A stretch of DNA of 64,000 nucleotides from an uncultured Nioella sp. Its GTDB lineage: Bacteria; Pseudomonadota; Alphaproteobacteria; Rhodobacterales; Rhodobacteraceae. Below the pieces are notes generated by a model. It had not been told where the DNA came from, did not search any database, and saw nothing but the letters and a program-made list of their open reading frames with translations. The first letter of the stretch is position 1. Each line of letters begins with the position of its first letter. Positions 1-9,223 of the stretch are shown here, in pieces. The position numbers and the translations under genes were made by a program. The stretch spans positions 1 through 64,000 of the forward strand of contig CANLZL010000008.1 of assembly GCA_947495575.1 (NCBI GenBank), given 5' to 3'.

Positions 1-77
1 GCTTCGGACACACCAACCGCGCCGCAGAAATCTTCGCCCGCTTCGTCATCGAAGAGCATGATGACGGAGGAAGCTGA
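1..77 (+). CDS. 3' end of an unidentified CDS
   Basis: An open frame enters from the left edge (first full codon at 3) and stops at TGA 75-77. The 24 visible residues begin FGHTNRAAEIFARFVIEEHD and have normal alphaproteobacterial codon use, so this is probably the C-terminus of a real gene. Too little is visible to name a family. A GC-rich hairpin lies about 125 bases downstream. Confidence 0.5.
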   Translation, partial: FGHTNRAAEIFARFVIEEHDDGGS

Positions 78-202
78 TAGCTGGGATTGGAAACAGGCCG
101 GTCGCCAAGTTTCACTCTTCTTCGCGCCCATGTCTGATCACACTCACGGAACAGGCCTCTGCGACACCACTGCGTTGCGTTGGTTTTCGTCAGGGCGCAA
201 AC

Positions 203-235
203 CCGCCCCCGCACCTTAACTCGGCGCGGGGGCGG
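203..235. terminator. GC-rich hairpin between convergent genes
   Basis: A perfect 10-bp inverted repeat, CCGCCCCCGC at 203-212 and GCGGGGGCGG at 226-235, lies between the left-edge gene and the 3' end of the DUF1523 gene. No strong T-tract follows on either strand, so it may be a weak bidirectional terminator. The rest of 78-262 shows nothing recognisable. Confidence 0.45.
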
Positions 236-262
236 TATCATTCCTAAACCAAATTCAGACGG

Positions 263-865
263 TTAACGCCCTGCAACGCGATCTCTCAGCTTGGCCCACC
301 GCACAAGCACCCAGTCAACAATGGGATCAATCACGCGATCCTCAAAGCGTTCCCAAAGGCGCCACAATACAAATAGCACTGCTGCTAAAGCCGCAAGGAT
401 CACCAGGTTCAGCCAAGGAAAGAGGCTCACATCAGGGCTGTCCACGGCCCGCAGGGAAACGGCGTTTGGGTAGATCGACAGTGCCCGAAATCGCCACCCA
501 TAATGCGTGACCACCACCCATTGCGGGTTGGCCGAGGTCGATGTCAGATCGGTGGCCTCTGCGTGCAAATCAGAGCTGTCGAGTTTGAAATAGGGTGGCC
601 AGCCAAAGCCGGTATCTTCATTTCGATACACCGCCACCTGCCCATCGGGTTGCGTTGTATTGATCAGACGCAGATCACGGTTCACGCCAGTTTCATTGCC
701 GGTATCGGATTGGGCATAAAACATTCGGTTCCAACCAGAAAGATCGGCCCGGATAATCTCGGTTCCGGTGATACGCACGATGTCGCGACCCGGTAATGTG
801 TAGTGCAGAAAGCTCCCGATAAAGAGTGCGATCAACAGCAAAATGATCCAACGGGCCCATCTCAT
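263..865 (-). CDS. DUF1523 family membrane-anchored protein
   Basis: A 200-residue protein with an N-terminal hydrophobic helix (residues about 5-24), a soluble middle domain and a second hydrophobic segment (about 150-172) followed by a basic C-terminal tail. The middle part, with GWPPYFK and VVTHYGWR, fits the DUF1523 family of small alphaproteobacterial membrane proteins of unknown function. The frame is open further upstream, but the ATG at 865 is preferred: GGAAAGG precedes it and the signal-anchor follows at once. It is divergent from the M20 peptidase gene, sharing a gap of about 118 bases. No function is claimed beyond envelope location. Confidence 0.7.
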   Translation of the reverse strand: MRWARWIILLLIALFIGSFLHYTLPGRDIVRITGTEIIRADLSGWNRMFYAQSDTGNETGVNRDLRLINTTQPDGQVAVYRNEDTGFGWPPYFKLDSSDLHAEATDLTSTSANPQWVVVTHYGWRFRALSIYPNAVSLRAVDSPDVSLFPWLNLVILAALAAVLFVLWRLWERFEDRVIDPIVDWVLVRWAKLRDRVAGR

Positions 866-983
866 GGCGGCACCTTTCCTGTCACAGGGAGCGGGGTTTC
901 CCACTCCTACCCTTTCAGATGGGGACCTCCAAGCCAAATGCGAGGGCTTGCGGCAACATGAGCATCATCGCAGAGTGATCTCC

Positions 984-2249
984 ATGACCCTACTGTCCAA
1001 CATTGCCGCCCGTGAGGCCGACCTTATCCGCCTGACCCAAGACCTGATCCGCATCCCGACCTTGAACCCGCCGGGGCTGCGGTATCTGGACATTTGCGAA
1101 TACCTAGGAACCCGGTTGGAGAAAACTGGCTTCAAGGTGGAGCTGGTCCGGGCAAAAGGTGCGCTGGCTGATAGCGAAAAATACCCGCGTTGGAATCTGG
1201 TAGCCCGCCACAAAGGCCAAAGACCTGGAGAGTGTGTGCATTTCAACAGTCACCATGACGTGGTCGAGGTGGGGCATGGCTGGTCCACACACCCATTTGG
1301 TGGCGAGCTGAAAGATGGCAAGATTTATGGTCGCGGGGCTTGTGACATGAAAGGCGGCCTGGCGACCTCGGTCATTGCGGCCGAAGCGTTTATCGCCGCC
1401 AATCCCGACTATGCAGGAGCTATAGAGATCAGCGCCACAGCAGATGAAGAGTCTGGCGGATATGGAGGAGTCGCCTATTTAGCAGAGCAGGGCTATTTCA
1501 ACCCTGATCGGGTGCAGCATGTTATTATACCCGAACCGCTCAACAAAGATCGCATTTGCCTTGGCCATCGAGGTGTCTGGTGGGCAGAGATCGAAACCAA
1601 CGGCCGTATTGCCCACGGTTCGATGCCATTTCTCGGCGATTGCGCCGTGCGCCATATGGGGGCCGTGCTGGAAGAAATGGAAGCCACCCTGTTTCCACTT
1701 CTGGCCAGCAAACGTACAGAAATGCCCGTGGTGCCAGACGGGGCAAGGCAATCGACTTTAAACATCAATTCCATCCATGGGGGCGAGCCTGTGCAGGACG
1801 CAGATTACACAGGTCTTCCGTCTGCATGCGTGCCGGACCGATGCAAGATCGTGATTGATCGGCGGTTTCTGATGGAAGAGGACATTGTCGAAGTCAAATC
1901 CGAGGTTGCGGCGATGCTCGAAAGCGTGAAGGCTGCGCGACCAAGCTTTGAATATGAGATCCGTGATCTTTTTGAAGTTCAGCCGACAATGACCGAAGAG
2001 GACGCCCCGGTTGTGAAAACCGTGCAGGCCGCAATTGAAAAGGTCCTCAATACCCAGGCCGAATTCGTTGTCTCGCCCGGCACGTACGATCAGAAACATA
2101 TCGACCGCATCGGCAAACTGAAGAACTGCATCGCCTACGGCCCCGGAATCCTCGATCTCGCACATCAGCCCGATGAATGGGTCGGCGTTCAGGATATGAT
2201 CGACAGTGCAGGCGTCATGGCGCTGACGCTGGAAGAACTGTTATCTTAA
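984..2249 (+). CDS. M20 family metallopeptidase (ArgE/DapE type)
   Basis: This 421-residue protein belongs to the zinc-dependent M20 family that includes acetylornithine deacetylase and succinyl-diaminopimelate desuccinylase. Visible hallmarks are the metal-binding HDVV (residues 91-94), GRGACDMKGG (117-126) with the bridging aspartate, DEESGG (154-159) with the catalytic glutamate, and a late TYDQKH segment carrying the last histidine ligand. The ATG at 984 is chosen because the open frame upstream lacks family similarity and overlaps the promoter space of the divergent DUF1523 gene. The physiological substrate is an N-acyl amino acid or dipeptide by family analogy and cannot be fixed from sequence. 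It stands alone, not in an arginine or lysine operon. Confidence 0.85.
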   Translation: MTLLSNIAAREADLIRLTQDLIRIPTLNPPGLRYLDICEYLGTRLEKTGFKVELVRAKGALADSEKYPRWNLVARHKGQRPGECVHFNSHHDVVEVGHGWSTHPFGGELKDGKIYGRGACDMKGGLATSVIAAEAFIAANPDYAGAIEISATADEESGGYGGVAYLAEQGYFNPDRVQHVIIPEPLNKDRICLGHRGVWWAEIETNGRIAHGSMPFLGDCAVRHMGAVLEEMEATLFPLLASKRTEMPVVPDGARQSTLNINSIHGGEPVQDADYTGLPSACVPDRCKIVIDRRFLMEEDIVEVKSEVAAMLESVKAARPSFEYEIRDLFEVQPTMTEEDAPVVKTVQAAIEKVLNTQAEFVVSPGTYDQKHIDRIGKLKNCIAYGPGILDLAHQPDEWVGVQDMIDSAGVMALTLEELLS

Positions 2250-2366
2250 TTTGAAAACCCCTCGCGTCGTTCCGGTGCTGCCACGCCACTTTGATATACG
2301 TCAAGGCCTATGGCCAACGCTGTTGATAGCCGGTCTCTATATACTAAGAGCAGAGATTTGGCGGCG

Positions 2367-3077
2367 ATGACAAAGCTTGGGCGAGTGGTCTGGCACGACC
2401 TATTTACTTCGGATGTCTTCCGGTCAAAGGCATTTCTCGGTGCCCTATCCGATTGGCATTTCGTTACGGAAACCGCATCCGATTTCGCATGGGGCGGAGG
2501 TGACGGAAACTACACTTTGGCATTGTCTGGCGGAGAGGCCGGAGCCGGTCTGGTGGAATGGAAACCAGCCATGCCCAAAGGCTGGCTGCCTTATGTTGAG
2601 GTGTCCGATGTAGATGCGACCGCACAACAATCGCTTGAACTGGGAGGCGGAGTCGAGAGACATCCGTTTGACGTTCCGGGAGTCGGACGCAATGCAATAA
2701 TCAGGGACACGGCCGGCGCTTTGATCGGTATTGCCACGTCCAGCCACAACTATCCGATACCAAACAAGCAGTTTGGCCCAGACGTTTTTTTGTCGGCTAA
2801 CGAAGCCTTTCCCATATCCTTCTATTCGCGTTTGTTTGGCTGGTACATCACGGCGACCAAATCTTCTGCGACTGAGCACGAGATTGTTTCCGCTGATGGG
2901 AATCCCATCGGCTCAACATCCCAGCATGGTGCGATCAGCCAGTGGGTGCCGACGCTCAGGATCAGTGATCTTTCTTCTCATAGATTATCGGATTTGGGGG
3001 CAAGCCGGATCATCAGTTCGGATGTTCTTCTTTGGAGGGATCCCATGGGGACCCTTTTTTCCCTTTCTGGCGATTGA
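2367..3077 (+). CDS. VOC (glyoxalase/bleomycin-resistance fold) family protein
   Basis: The 236-residue product starting MTKLGRVVWHDLFT has two tandem halves of the vicinal-oxygen-chelate type. The first begins VVWHDLFTSD and contains GWLPYVEVSDVD; the second contains ISFYSRLFGWYI and ends in DPMGTLFSL. Such two-module proteins are metal-dependent lyases, dioxygenases or resistance proteins. The first-half histidine (WHDLF) is in the place of a metal ligand, but the full ligand set is not obvious, so a catalytic role is unproven. An upstream in-frame ATG at 2310 is possible; 2367 is preferred because the VOC fold begins immediately after it. Confidence 0.65.
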   Translation: MTKLGRVVWHDLFTSDVFRSKAFLGALSDWHFVTETASDFAWGGGDGNYTLALSGGEAGAGLVEWKPAMPKGWLPYVEVSDVDATAQQSLELGGGVERHPFDVPGVGRNAIIRDTAGALIGIATSSHNYPIPNKQFGPDVFLSANEAFPISFYSRLFGWYITATKSSATEHEIVSADGNPIGSTSQHGAISQWVPTLRISDLSSHRLSDLGASRIISSDVLLWRDPMGTLFSLSGD

Positions 3078-3212
3078 CCGTGAAGACCCGTTTGCCCGAT
3101 CGGCATGCAAAAACTGCATTCCGGGCTTGATCAATCGTCGGTGGTGGTTGGTCCATCGCAGGATTACACAGACTTCAAGACTGACATATCTTTTAGAAGT
3201 TTGGAGGCTATT

Positions 3213-3350
3213 ATGGCCACGCTCGCACAAACCACATTGCTGGGAACTTTGCTCAAAGCCCTTGGATTCCGCTCTGACTCAAGAAAAGTCGATGAGACTA
3301 CTCCGCATTGGACCGAATTCCTGAACGGCACTGCTGGCACCTGGAAATAA
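3213..3350 (+). CDS. 45-residue microprotein with strong ribosome binding site
   Basis: The 45-residue frame begins MATLAQTTLLGTLLKALGFR and ends in GTAGTWK. A clear GGAGG lies 8 bases before the ATG, and a strong intrinsic terminator follows 50 bases after the stop, so it looks like a complete small transcription unit. The N-terminal half is amphipathic and leucine-rich, the C-terminal half polar. I do not recognise a family. An upstream in-frame ATG at 3105 would give 81 residues, but that extension has no ribosome site and looks non-coding. Confidence 0.55.
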   Translation: MATLAQTTLLGTLLKALGFRSDSRKVDETTPHWTEFLNGTAGTWK

Positions 3351-3404
3351 GCATTCGCATCGTCTCGGTCTCGGCACCGCACAAACCTGCCCTGACCGAC
3401 AAAA

Positions 3405-3440
3405 AAAGACCAGCCGCGCCCTCCCTCGCGGTTGGTCTTT
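3405..3440. terminator. Bidirectional rho-independent terminator
   Basis: A 14-bp stem (AAAGACCAGCCGCG at 3405-3418 with CGCGGTTGGTCTTT at 3427-3440, one wobble pair) is flanked by an A-run on the left and T-rich sequence on the right. It can stop both the rightward microprotein transcript and the leftward small membrane protein transcript. Confidence 0.85.
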
Positions 3441-3441
3441 T

Positions 3442-3786
3442 TCATTTTTGAGCTGTGTTTGCGGGTCCCAAAACCAAAGACCGCACATCTGGAGCGCGAA
3501 CCGTTTGCAGCAGCAGATAGGGCGCAAACACAACAAAGCCCATCAGACCGCAAACCAGACCAAACAAGATTCCGCCGATAGTGAACCCATGCCGCCACAT
3601 GACCCAAAGAGCTGAGAAAACCAGGTAGCAGGCAAAATCGAGCGCAAATTGACCGCCCCATGTAATCGACAGTACCGCCTCAAAAAACGGCGTCAGAAAG
3701 TCGGCGCCTTCGCGGAACATGACAACGCCTGTATAGGTAAAAATGACCGCGATCATTGCGATCAGAAGGATCTTGAACGCCGTCAT
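3442..3786 (-). CDS. Small multi-pass membrane protein (DUF2834-like)
   Basis: A 114-residue, very hydrophobic protein with about three membrane segments (residues about 5-25, 45-65 and 70-95). The pattern of a short N-terminal helix, an acidic linker, a helix with FALDFACYLVFSALWV and a final helix with FAPYLLL resembles the DUF2834 group of small inner-membrane proteins. That assignment is from memory of the pattern only. It is divergent from the XRE regulator gene and shares with it a 138-base region containing a perfect palindrome at 3854-3868, so it may be that regulator's target. Confidence 0.6.
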   Translation of the reverse strand: MTAFKILLIAMIAVIFTYTGVVMFREGADFLTPFFEAVLSITWGGQFALDFACYLVFSALWVMWRHGFTIGGILFGLVCGLMGFVVFAPYLLLQTVRAPDVRSLVLGPANTAQK

Positions 3787-3853
3787 TGCGCGTTCCTTTC
3801 TCTAAAATGTTTCTGTTGTAACGGATATGGCCTGTGACGCGTCATGCATTCAA

Positions 3854-3868
3854 TTACCTCAGAGGTAA
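3854..3868. promoter_or_regulatory. Palindromic operator TTACCTCAGAGGTAA
   Basis: A perfect 7-bp inverted repeat with a 1-bp centre lies in the divergent promoter region, 57 bases before the XRE regulator ATG and 68 bases from the small membrane protein start. The symmetry and position suggest an operator, most simply for the adjacent regulator acting on itself and its neighbour. That is inference. Confidence 0.5.
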
Positions 3869-3924
3869 GTGCAAATGGACATTGTCTGCGATAAGCTGAC
3901 CTGCACATTTCAAAGAGGGCAACC

Positions 3925-4677
3925 ATGGCGAAATTCGGAGAGCTACTTAAATCCTGGCGCCAAAGGCGGCGGCTCAGCCAGCTGGAATTGGGGATCACTG
4001 CTAATGTCTCGGCCCGGCATATCTCGTTTTTGGAAACCGGCAGGTCCCGGCCCAGCCAGCCGATGGTGATGATGCTGGCCCGGCATCTGGATGTGCCGCG
4101 GGATGTCTGCAACCAATTGTTGTCACTGGCAGGTTTTGCCCCGGCCTTTGCAGCCCGTGCGCCCTCAGATGCGGAAATGGCGCCGGCACAGGAGGCGGTT
4201 TCATGGATGCTGAACCGACACGCGCCCTATCCCGGCTTTGCCTTTGATCGCCACTGGACGCTGCTCGCGTTGAACCCACCCGCTACGGCCCTCTTTGCGT
4301 CGGTTGGCATAAGCAAGGGCGATAACCTTTTGGCGGCATATCTTGAAAACGAGGCCCTTGTTAGCGCGTTGGAGAATGCAGGACAGATACTAGAGCACAC
4401 CTTGACACGCATTCGCATCGAAAGCGCCCATTTTGGAGGAGATGATGTGCTTGATGAAGCTGCCAAACAGCTGGCAGCCATGCTTCCTGACGACGTCGCC
4501 ACCGCAACCGGACCAATGCCACCGTTTTTGCCTGCCATCTTTCGAATGGGGGATATGCGGCTCAGTTTTTTCTCCACCATCGCGCAATTTGGGTCGGCCG
4601 AAGACATCGCACTGGCGGAAATGCGGGTTGAGCTACTGTTTCCGGCAGATGACGCGACAAAGGCAGTGCTCAACTAA
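3925..4677 (+). CDS. XRE family transcriptional regulator with MmyB-like ligand domain
   Basis: A 250-residue regulator. Residues about 5-60 form a Cro/C1-type helix-turn-helix (RRRLSQLELGITANVS then RHISFLETGRSRPS). Residues about 90-245 match the MmyB-like putative ligand-binding domain, with the typical YPGFAFDRHWTLLALN strand and a C-terminal segment ending MRVELLFPAD. GAGGGC precedes the ATG. Members of this group usually act as repressors or activators of a divergent neighbour and may bind a fatty acid or other small ligand; the ligand here is unknown. The palindrome 57 bases upstream is a likely binding site. Confidence 0.85.
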   Translation: MAKFGELLKSWRQRRRLSQLELGITANVSARHISFLETGRSRPSQPMVMMLARHLDVPRDVCNQLLSLAGFAPAFAARAPSDAEMAPAQEAVSWMLNRHAPYPGFAFDRHWTLLALNPPATALFASVGISKGDNLLAAYLENEALVSALENAGQILEHTLTRIRIESAHFGGDDVLDEAAKQLAAMLPDDVATATGPMPPFLPAIFRMGDMRLSFFSTIAQFGSAEDIALAEMRVELLFPADDATKAVLN

Positions 4678-4689
4678 TGAGATAGAAAC

Positions 4690-5535
4690 TCAACCTACTG
4701 CGATATTGTCGATCAGGCGCACCCCGGCCAATTGCGCTGCAGCCAATAGACGTGCGGGCCCCTCAAGCGTCGTCACTGCCGCCAACGTGCCGACTGCACG
4801 CAATTCCAGATATTCCACCGCATTGAACCCGGCCGCCAGCACCTGGGCCTTGGCTTCGCCCAGCACCGTCGTCATATCCTCACCCGCCTCAATCCGTTCT
4901 TTCGCCCTTTCCATCGCCGCGTTTAACGCCGGTGCCTTGATCCGCGCGCGGTCCGACAACAAGAGGTTGCGCGAGGACATGGCCAACCCGTCCTCTTCGC
5001 GGATAGTGGGACAACCGACAACTTCCGTTCCCAGATCGAGATCTGCAGATAGTCGCGTCACCACCTGCAATTGCTGGTAGTCCTTTTCCCCGAAATAAGC
5101 CTTATCGGCCATCGTCTGAGTGAAAAGCTTGGTCACAACCGTCGCCACGCCGTCGAAATGGCCGGGGCGGTGTTCCCCCTCAAGTTCATCGGCCACACCG
5201 GCGACCGAGACCGTGCTGGAGAACCCATCAGGATAAATCTGATCCGGGTCCGGCACATAGATTGCATCGACCGAAAACCGGGCCAGCTTGCGCGCATCTT
5301 CGTTTTCGGTGCGCGGATAGTCCTCCAGATCCTTGGGATCGTTGAACTGTTTGGGGTTCACAAAGATCGTCACGATCACCCTGTCGCAGCCGACCTTTGC
5401 CGCCGCCACGAGACTCAGATGTCCCTCATGCAACGCGCCCATGGTGGGTACGACCCCGATCACCTCGCCTGCCCTCCGCCATCCAAGCGTCAGGGCGTGC
5501 AAATCGGCCTTGGTTCGAATAATCGGCGCAGTCAT
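4690..5535 (-). CDS. panC: Pantoate--beta-alanine ligase
   Basis: The 281-residue enzyme condenses pantoate with beta-alanine using ATP in the last step of pantothenate synthesis. It shows the family nucleotide-binding loop [10 protein letters not shown] (residues about 30-39), FVNPKQF, the [12 protein letters not shown] segment and the conserved SSRN motif. Length is standard. The start ATG overlaps the panB stop codon as ATGA, so panB and panC form a translationally coupled operon read leftward. Confidence 0.97.
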   Translation of the reverse strand: MTAPIIRTKADLHALTLGWRRAGEVIGVVPTMGALHEGHLSLVAAAKVGCDRVIVTIFVNPKQFNDPKDLEDYPRTENEDARKLARFSVDAIYVPDPDQIYPDGFSSTVSVAGVADELEGEHRPGHFDGVATVVTKLFTQTMADKAYFGEKDYQQLQVVTRLSADLDLGTEVVGCPTIREEDGLAMSSRNLLLSDRARIKAPALNAAMERAKERIEAGEDMTTVLGEAKAQVLAAGFNAVEYLELRAVGTLAAVTTLEGPARLLAAAQLAGVRLIDNIAVG

Positions 5536-6365
5536 GTCTTAGCCTCCGGCGCTGCGTCGCCAAACACATGTTCCGGCGCGGGAAAACTCCGCGCGCGCAC
5601 TTCGGCGGCATAGGCGGCAATCGCCTCATCCGCAGCCTGGCCCAGTTCGCCATAACGCTTGGCGAATTTCGGTTTGAAGGCGGTGAACAATCCCAGCATG
5701 TCATCGACCACCAGGATTTGGCCATCACAGCCTGCGCTGGCTCCGATGCCAATGGTGGGAATGGGGATCGCCGCAGTTATCTCATCTGACAGGCTGGCCG
5801 GGACCTTCTCAAGCACCACGGAAAACGCGCCTGCCCGGGTCACGGCTTCGGCATCCGCCATGACCCGCGCGCGATCATCGCCACGGCCCTGAACCTTGTA
5901 TCCACCTAATGTGTTGATCGCCTGCGGCGTCAAACCGATATGTGCCATGACAGGGATCGAGCGTGATGTGAGGAAGCGGATGGTCTCTTCCATCTCAACC
6001 CCGCCTTCCAGTTTCACGGCACCTGCGCCGGTCTCCCGCATCAGCTCAGCCGCGTTGCGAAACGCCTGTTCTGGGCTTTCCTCATAGCTGCCAAAGGGCA
6101 TATCCATGACCATCAAGGCGTGCTCTAGCCCGCGTCGCACAGCGCGCCCATGCATGATCATCATGTCCATGGTAACTCCCAATGTGCTTTCCAGCCCGTG
6201 CAGAACCATGCCAACGCTGTCGCCCACCAAAACCAGATCGCAATGCGGGTCAGTCAGCCGGGCAATCGGGGTGGAATAGGCCGTTAGGCAAACCAATGGC
6301 TCGCCGCCTTTGCGGGCCAGAATATCTGCCGGCATCGGCGCCTTTTTCTTGGCGGTCGCGCTCAT
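5532..6365 (-). CDS. panB: 3-methyl-2-oxobutanoate hydroxymethyltransferase
   Basis: The 277-residue enzyme makes ketopantoate from 2-oxoisovalerate and methylene-tetrahydrofolate. Visible signatures are [25 protein letters not shown] with the magnesium-binding aspartate, [15 protein letters not shown] and [20 protein letters not shown] 6365 is preferred because homologous sequence starts just after [10 protein letters not shown]; the 33-residue upstream extension has no family similarity. It is the first gene of a panBC operon and is divergent from the peptide-binding protein gene. Confidence 0.97.
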   Translation of the reverse strand: MSATAKKKAPMPADILARKGGEPLVCLTAYSTPIARLTDPHCDLVLVGDSVGMVLHGLESTLGVTMDMMIMHGRAVRRGLEHALMVMDMPFGSYEESPEQAFRNAAELMRETGAGAVKLEGGVEMEETIRFLTSRSIPVMAHIGLTPQAINTLGGYKVQGRGDDRARVMADAEAVTRAGAFSVVLEKVPASLSDEITAAIPIPTIGIGASAGCDGQILVVDDMLGLFTAFKPKFAKRYGELGQAADEAIAAYAAEVRARSFPAPEHVFGDAAPEAKT

Positions 6366-6550
6366 TGGATGTCCCTTTCCATCGCGAATTTGGTGCGCCG
6401 CAATACCGCGCTGCAATGCAGAAATCCAGTGGGACGTGACGACGCGCGCAATATTCTTGCGCAACCTGACGCTTGATATTGTTCCAACTTCGCCCTTTCA
6501 TAGGTGCAGAAGATCGCGCTTTGACGCGGTCACCACAGGGAGAGAGAACC

Positions 6551-8020
6551 ATGCGGATATTGCAATCAACAGCGCTGGCGCTGGTGCTTGGCGCGACCAC
6601 CGCCTATGCCACGACGACCGAGATCACCATCGGAATGCAGCTTGAGCCACCCAATCTGGACCCAACCGGGGGCGCTGCCGCCGCGATTGACGAGGTGGTA
6701 TATTCCAACGTCTTCGAAGGTCTGACACGCTTTGGATCGGACGGATCCGTGAACCCCGGCCTCGCCTCGCATTGGGATATTTCCGAGGATGGCCTGACCT
6801 ACACGTTCTATTTGCAGGAAGGCGTGATGTTCCACGATGGCACCAGCTTCACCGCTGAGGATGCCGTGTTCAGCCTTGATCGCGCCCGCGCCGAAGGTTC
6901 CACCAATGCGCAGGCCGCGCTTTTTGCCTCAATCGCCACGACTGAAGCCGTAGATGACGCCACTCTTGTTGTCACGCTGTCTGAACCCAACGGTTCGTTC
7001 CTGTTCAACATGGCATGGGGCGACGCGGTGATGGTCGCACCGGAAAGCGCGGAAACCAATGCCACCAACCCTGTTGGCACCGGCCCGTTCATGTTCTCGG
7101 AATGGGTTCAGGGCGACCGTGTTGAGCTGGTCCGGAACGAGGATTACTGGGCCGCACCGGTTGCGTTGGAACGCGCCACTTTCCAGTTCATCTCGGACCC
7201 CAATGCCGCCTTTGCCGCCATGATGGCCGGAGATGTCGACGCGTTCCCAGTCTTCCCCGCCCCTGAGACTTTGGCCCAGTTCGAAGCCAACCCAATGTTC
7301 AATGTCATCGTGGGGTCCACCGAAGGCGAAACCATCCTGTCCACTAACAATATGGCCGACAACCTTTCGGATGTGCGAGTGCGGCAGGCCATTGCCCATG
7401 CCATCAACCGACAAGATATCATTGACGGGGCCATGTTCGGCTATGGCACGCCCATTGGCACCCATTTCGCACCACATAACCCTGATTACCTTGACCTTAC
7501 CGGCATGTCCGAGTTCAACCCCGACCGCGCCCGCGAATTGCTGGCCGAAGCCGGGGCCGAAGGCATCACTCTGCGCCTAATGCTGCCACCGCCCGCCTAT
7601 GCGCGCCGGGGCGGTGAGATTGTCGCCTCACAACTGCGCGATGTGGGGATCGACGTCGAAATCTCAAACCTTGAATGGGCACAATGGCTGGAACAGGTGT
7701 TCCGGGGCCGCGATTTTGACCTGACCATCGTCAGCCATACAGAGCCCGCCGATATCGGCATTTACGCGCGCGAGGATTACTACTTTCAGTATCAAAACCC
7801 TGAATTCAACGCAGTGATGGATGAGTTGAACCTGACAACAGACCCTGCCGACCGCACAGCGCTACTGCATCAGGCCCAGACCATCATTTCTGAGGATTAC
7901 GTTAATGGTTACCTCTTCCAGCTGGCCAAAACCGGCGTGGCCAATGCCAATATCGAAGGCTTGTGGGAGAACTCTCCGACGCAGGCCAATGACCTGACCG
8001 GCGTCCGCTGGACAGATTGA
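6551..8020 (+). CDS. ABC transporter substrate-binding protein, family 5 (peptide type)
   Basis: This 489-residue periplasmic protein has a Sec signal peptide (about residues 1-21, ending in AYA) and the SBP_bac_5 layout: LDPTGGAAAAIDEVVYSNVFEGLTR near the N-terminus, GLTYTFYLQEGVMFHDG, a VGTGPFMF loop and VRQAIAHAINRQDI. CAGGGAGAGAG precedes the ATG. Family members bind di- and oligopeptides, nickel, opines or glycosides. No permease gene follows directly; the nearest same-strand dppBC-like permeases and dual ATPase begin at 11679, so it probably serves that transporter although two leftward genes lie between. Confidence 0.88.
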   Translation: MRILQSTALALVLGATTAYATTTEITIGMQLEPPNLDPTGGAAAAIDEVVYSNVFEGLTRFGSDGSVNPGLASHWDISEDGLTYTFYLQEGVMFHDGTSFTAEDAVFSLDRARAEGSTNAQAALFASIATTEAVDDATLVVTLSEPNGSFLFNMAWGDAVMVAPESAETNATNPVGTGPFMFSEWVQGDRVELVRNEDYWAAPVALERATFQFISDPNAAFAAMMAGDVDAFPVFPAPETLAQFEANPMFNVIVGSTEGETILSTNNMADNLSDVRVRQAIAHAINRQDIIDGAMFGYGTPIGTHFAPHNPDYLDLTGMSEFNPDRARELLAEAGAEGITLRLMLPPPAYARRGGEIVASQLRDVGIDVEISNLEWAQWLEQVFRGRDFDLTIVSHTEPADIGIYAREDYYFQYQNPEFNAVMDELNLTTDPADRTALLHQAQTIISEDYVNGYLFQLAKTGVANANIEGLWENSPTQANDLTGVRWTD

Positions 8021-8035
8021 TCTGACAATGAATAA

Positions 8036-8068
8036 GAGGGTCGCCGCGTAGTTCGGGCGGCGACCCTC
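8036..8068 (+). terminator. Hairpin after the peptide-binding protein gene
   Basis: A perfect 12-bp stem (GAGGGTCGCCGC at 8036-8047 with GCGGCGACCCTC at 8057-8068) lies 15 bases after the stop codon and between convergent genes. An A-run rather than a T-run follows on the plus strand, so it may act as an mRNA 3' end-protecting hairpin rather than a classical terminator. Confidence 0.5.
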
Positions 8069-8115
8069 CAAAAATGAGGCCTAGCTGACGGAACTGCTGC
8101 AGCGCATAGAGCCAA

Positions 8116-9144
8116 TCAGGCGCAAATTGGACTGGGACCTGCGACTGGGATCGCCTTGACAACCGGCCGCCCGGCAGCGGCAACCTTCAGCACAACAGCA
8201 CCACGTCGATGGCGAGATTCTACATGTGCATAGGCCGCCGCAATAGCGCGCAATGGATAAACTTGATCCACAACGGGGCGCAAAGCCCCGGCCTCAACCA
8301 TCTCGCACAGCGTTTTCAAATGATCTTGTGTATCTGTGTTCACATACAATTTCATGCGCGGGCGATTGCCACGCGCAGGCAGTAACGCAGGGCCAATATC
8401 CTTCAGCCCGAAATTGAGTGGCAGGAACAGACCAGCGGGCCGCAGCAATCCTTTTGCGGTGCTGAAATCCAAAGCCCCGACCGTGTCAAAGATCAAATCA
8501 AACTGCTCAGGCAACCGTGCGAGATCGACAGATTTGTAATCAACGAACCGATCTGCCCCCAAATCCATCGCCAAGGCCGCATTGGCCCCGCTGGCCACCG
8601 CCGTGACATCTGCCCCGAGCGCCTTGGCGATTTGGACTGCATAAACACCAACCCCGCCAGAGGCTCCTACGATCAGGACTGTCTGCCCCGCTGTTAGCCG
8701 CGCCTGGTCGCGCAAGAAGTCAAGCGCACAGATCGCGCCGAATGGCAGGGCGGCGGCCTCAACCGCCGTCAGCGTCGCCGGGCGATGAACCACTGCCCCA
8801 GTGGCGGGCATCACAAGGTACTCGGCATGGGCACCGAACTGACTAAAGCCAAAGACTGGATCGCCATGCTTGAAATTGGTCACGCCTTCACCCACCGCGT
8901 CGACCACACCCGCAAAATCCCCACCAAGTGTTTTCCGCCGTGGTCGAAAAAGCCCCATCATCAGTCGACCTGCCAGCCACAAGCCGCCCGGAAAAGCCGA
9001 TGCGCGCAAACGCCAGTCGGCAGTTGTGACACCTGCGGCCTCAACTTTGACTCTGATCTGCCCGGCGCCGGGTTTGGGTGTTTCGATAAGAACAGGCTGC
9101 ACAACATCAGCTGCCCCATATTTTGTATATTGCATGGCCAACAT
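8116..9144 (-). CDS. NAD(P)-dependent quinone oxidoreductase-like MDR protein
   Basis: A 342-residue medium-chain dehydrogenase/reductase of the zeta-crystallin/quinone reductase branch. The GroES-like half (residues 1-125) carries GVTTADWRLR and GGDFAGVV. The Rossmann half begins with VLIVGASGGVGVYAVQIAK (residues about 156-174), the NADPH-binding turn. The cysteine ligands of zinc alcohol dehydrogenases are absent, which fits the zinc-independent quinone or enone reductases. The natural substrate is unknown. The gene stands alone and its upstream region holds a 20-bp palindrome at 9224-9243. Confidence 0.85.
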   Translation of the reverse strand: MLAMQYTKYGAADVVQPVLIETPKPGAGQIRVKVEAAGVTTADWRLRASAFPGGLWLAGRLMMGLFRPRRKTLGGDFAGVVDAVGEGVTNFKHGDPVFGFSQFGAHAEYLVMPATGAVVHRPATLTAVEAAALPFGAICALDFLRDQARLTAGQTVLIVGASGGVGVYAVQIAKALGADVTAVASGANAALAMDLGADRFVDYKSVDLARLPEQFDLIFDTVGALDFSTAKGLLRPAGLFLPLNFGLKDIGPALLPARGNRPRMKLYVNTDTQDHLKTLCEMVEAGALRPVVDQVYPLRAIAAAYAHVESRHRRGAVVLKVAAAGRPVVKAIPVAGPSPICA

Positions 9145-9223
9145 GTCGGCTCTCCTTTCTCTGATTTGAGTTCAGAGATAGAGCTGCGTGACCCAAACGA
9201 GAATTGCCAAATTCCGGATGGAT

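Noticed and set aside
984-2249. M20 peptidase as the missing allantoate amidohydrolase
   Set aside because: Motifs and length fit the ArgE/DapE branch, not the AllC/HyuC carbamoylase branch, and the gene is 16 kb from the purine genes.
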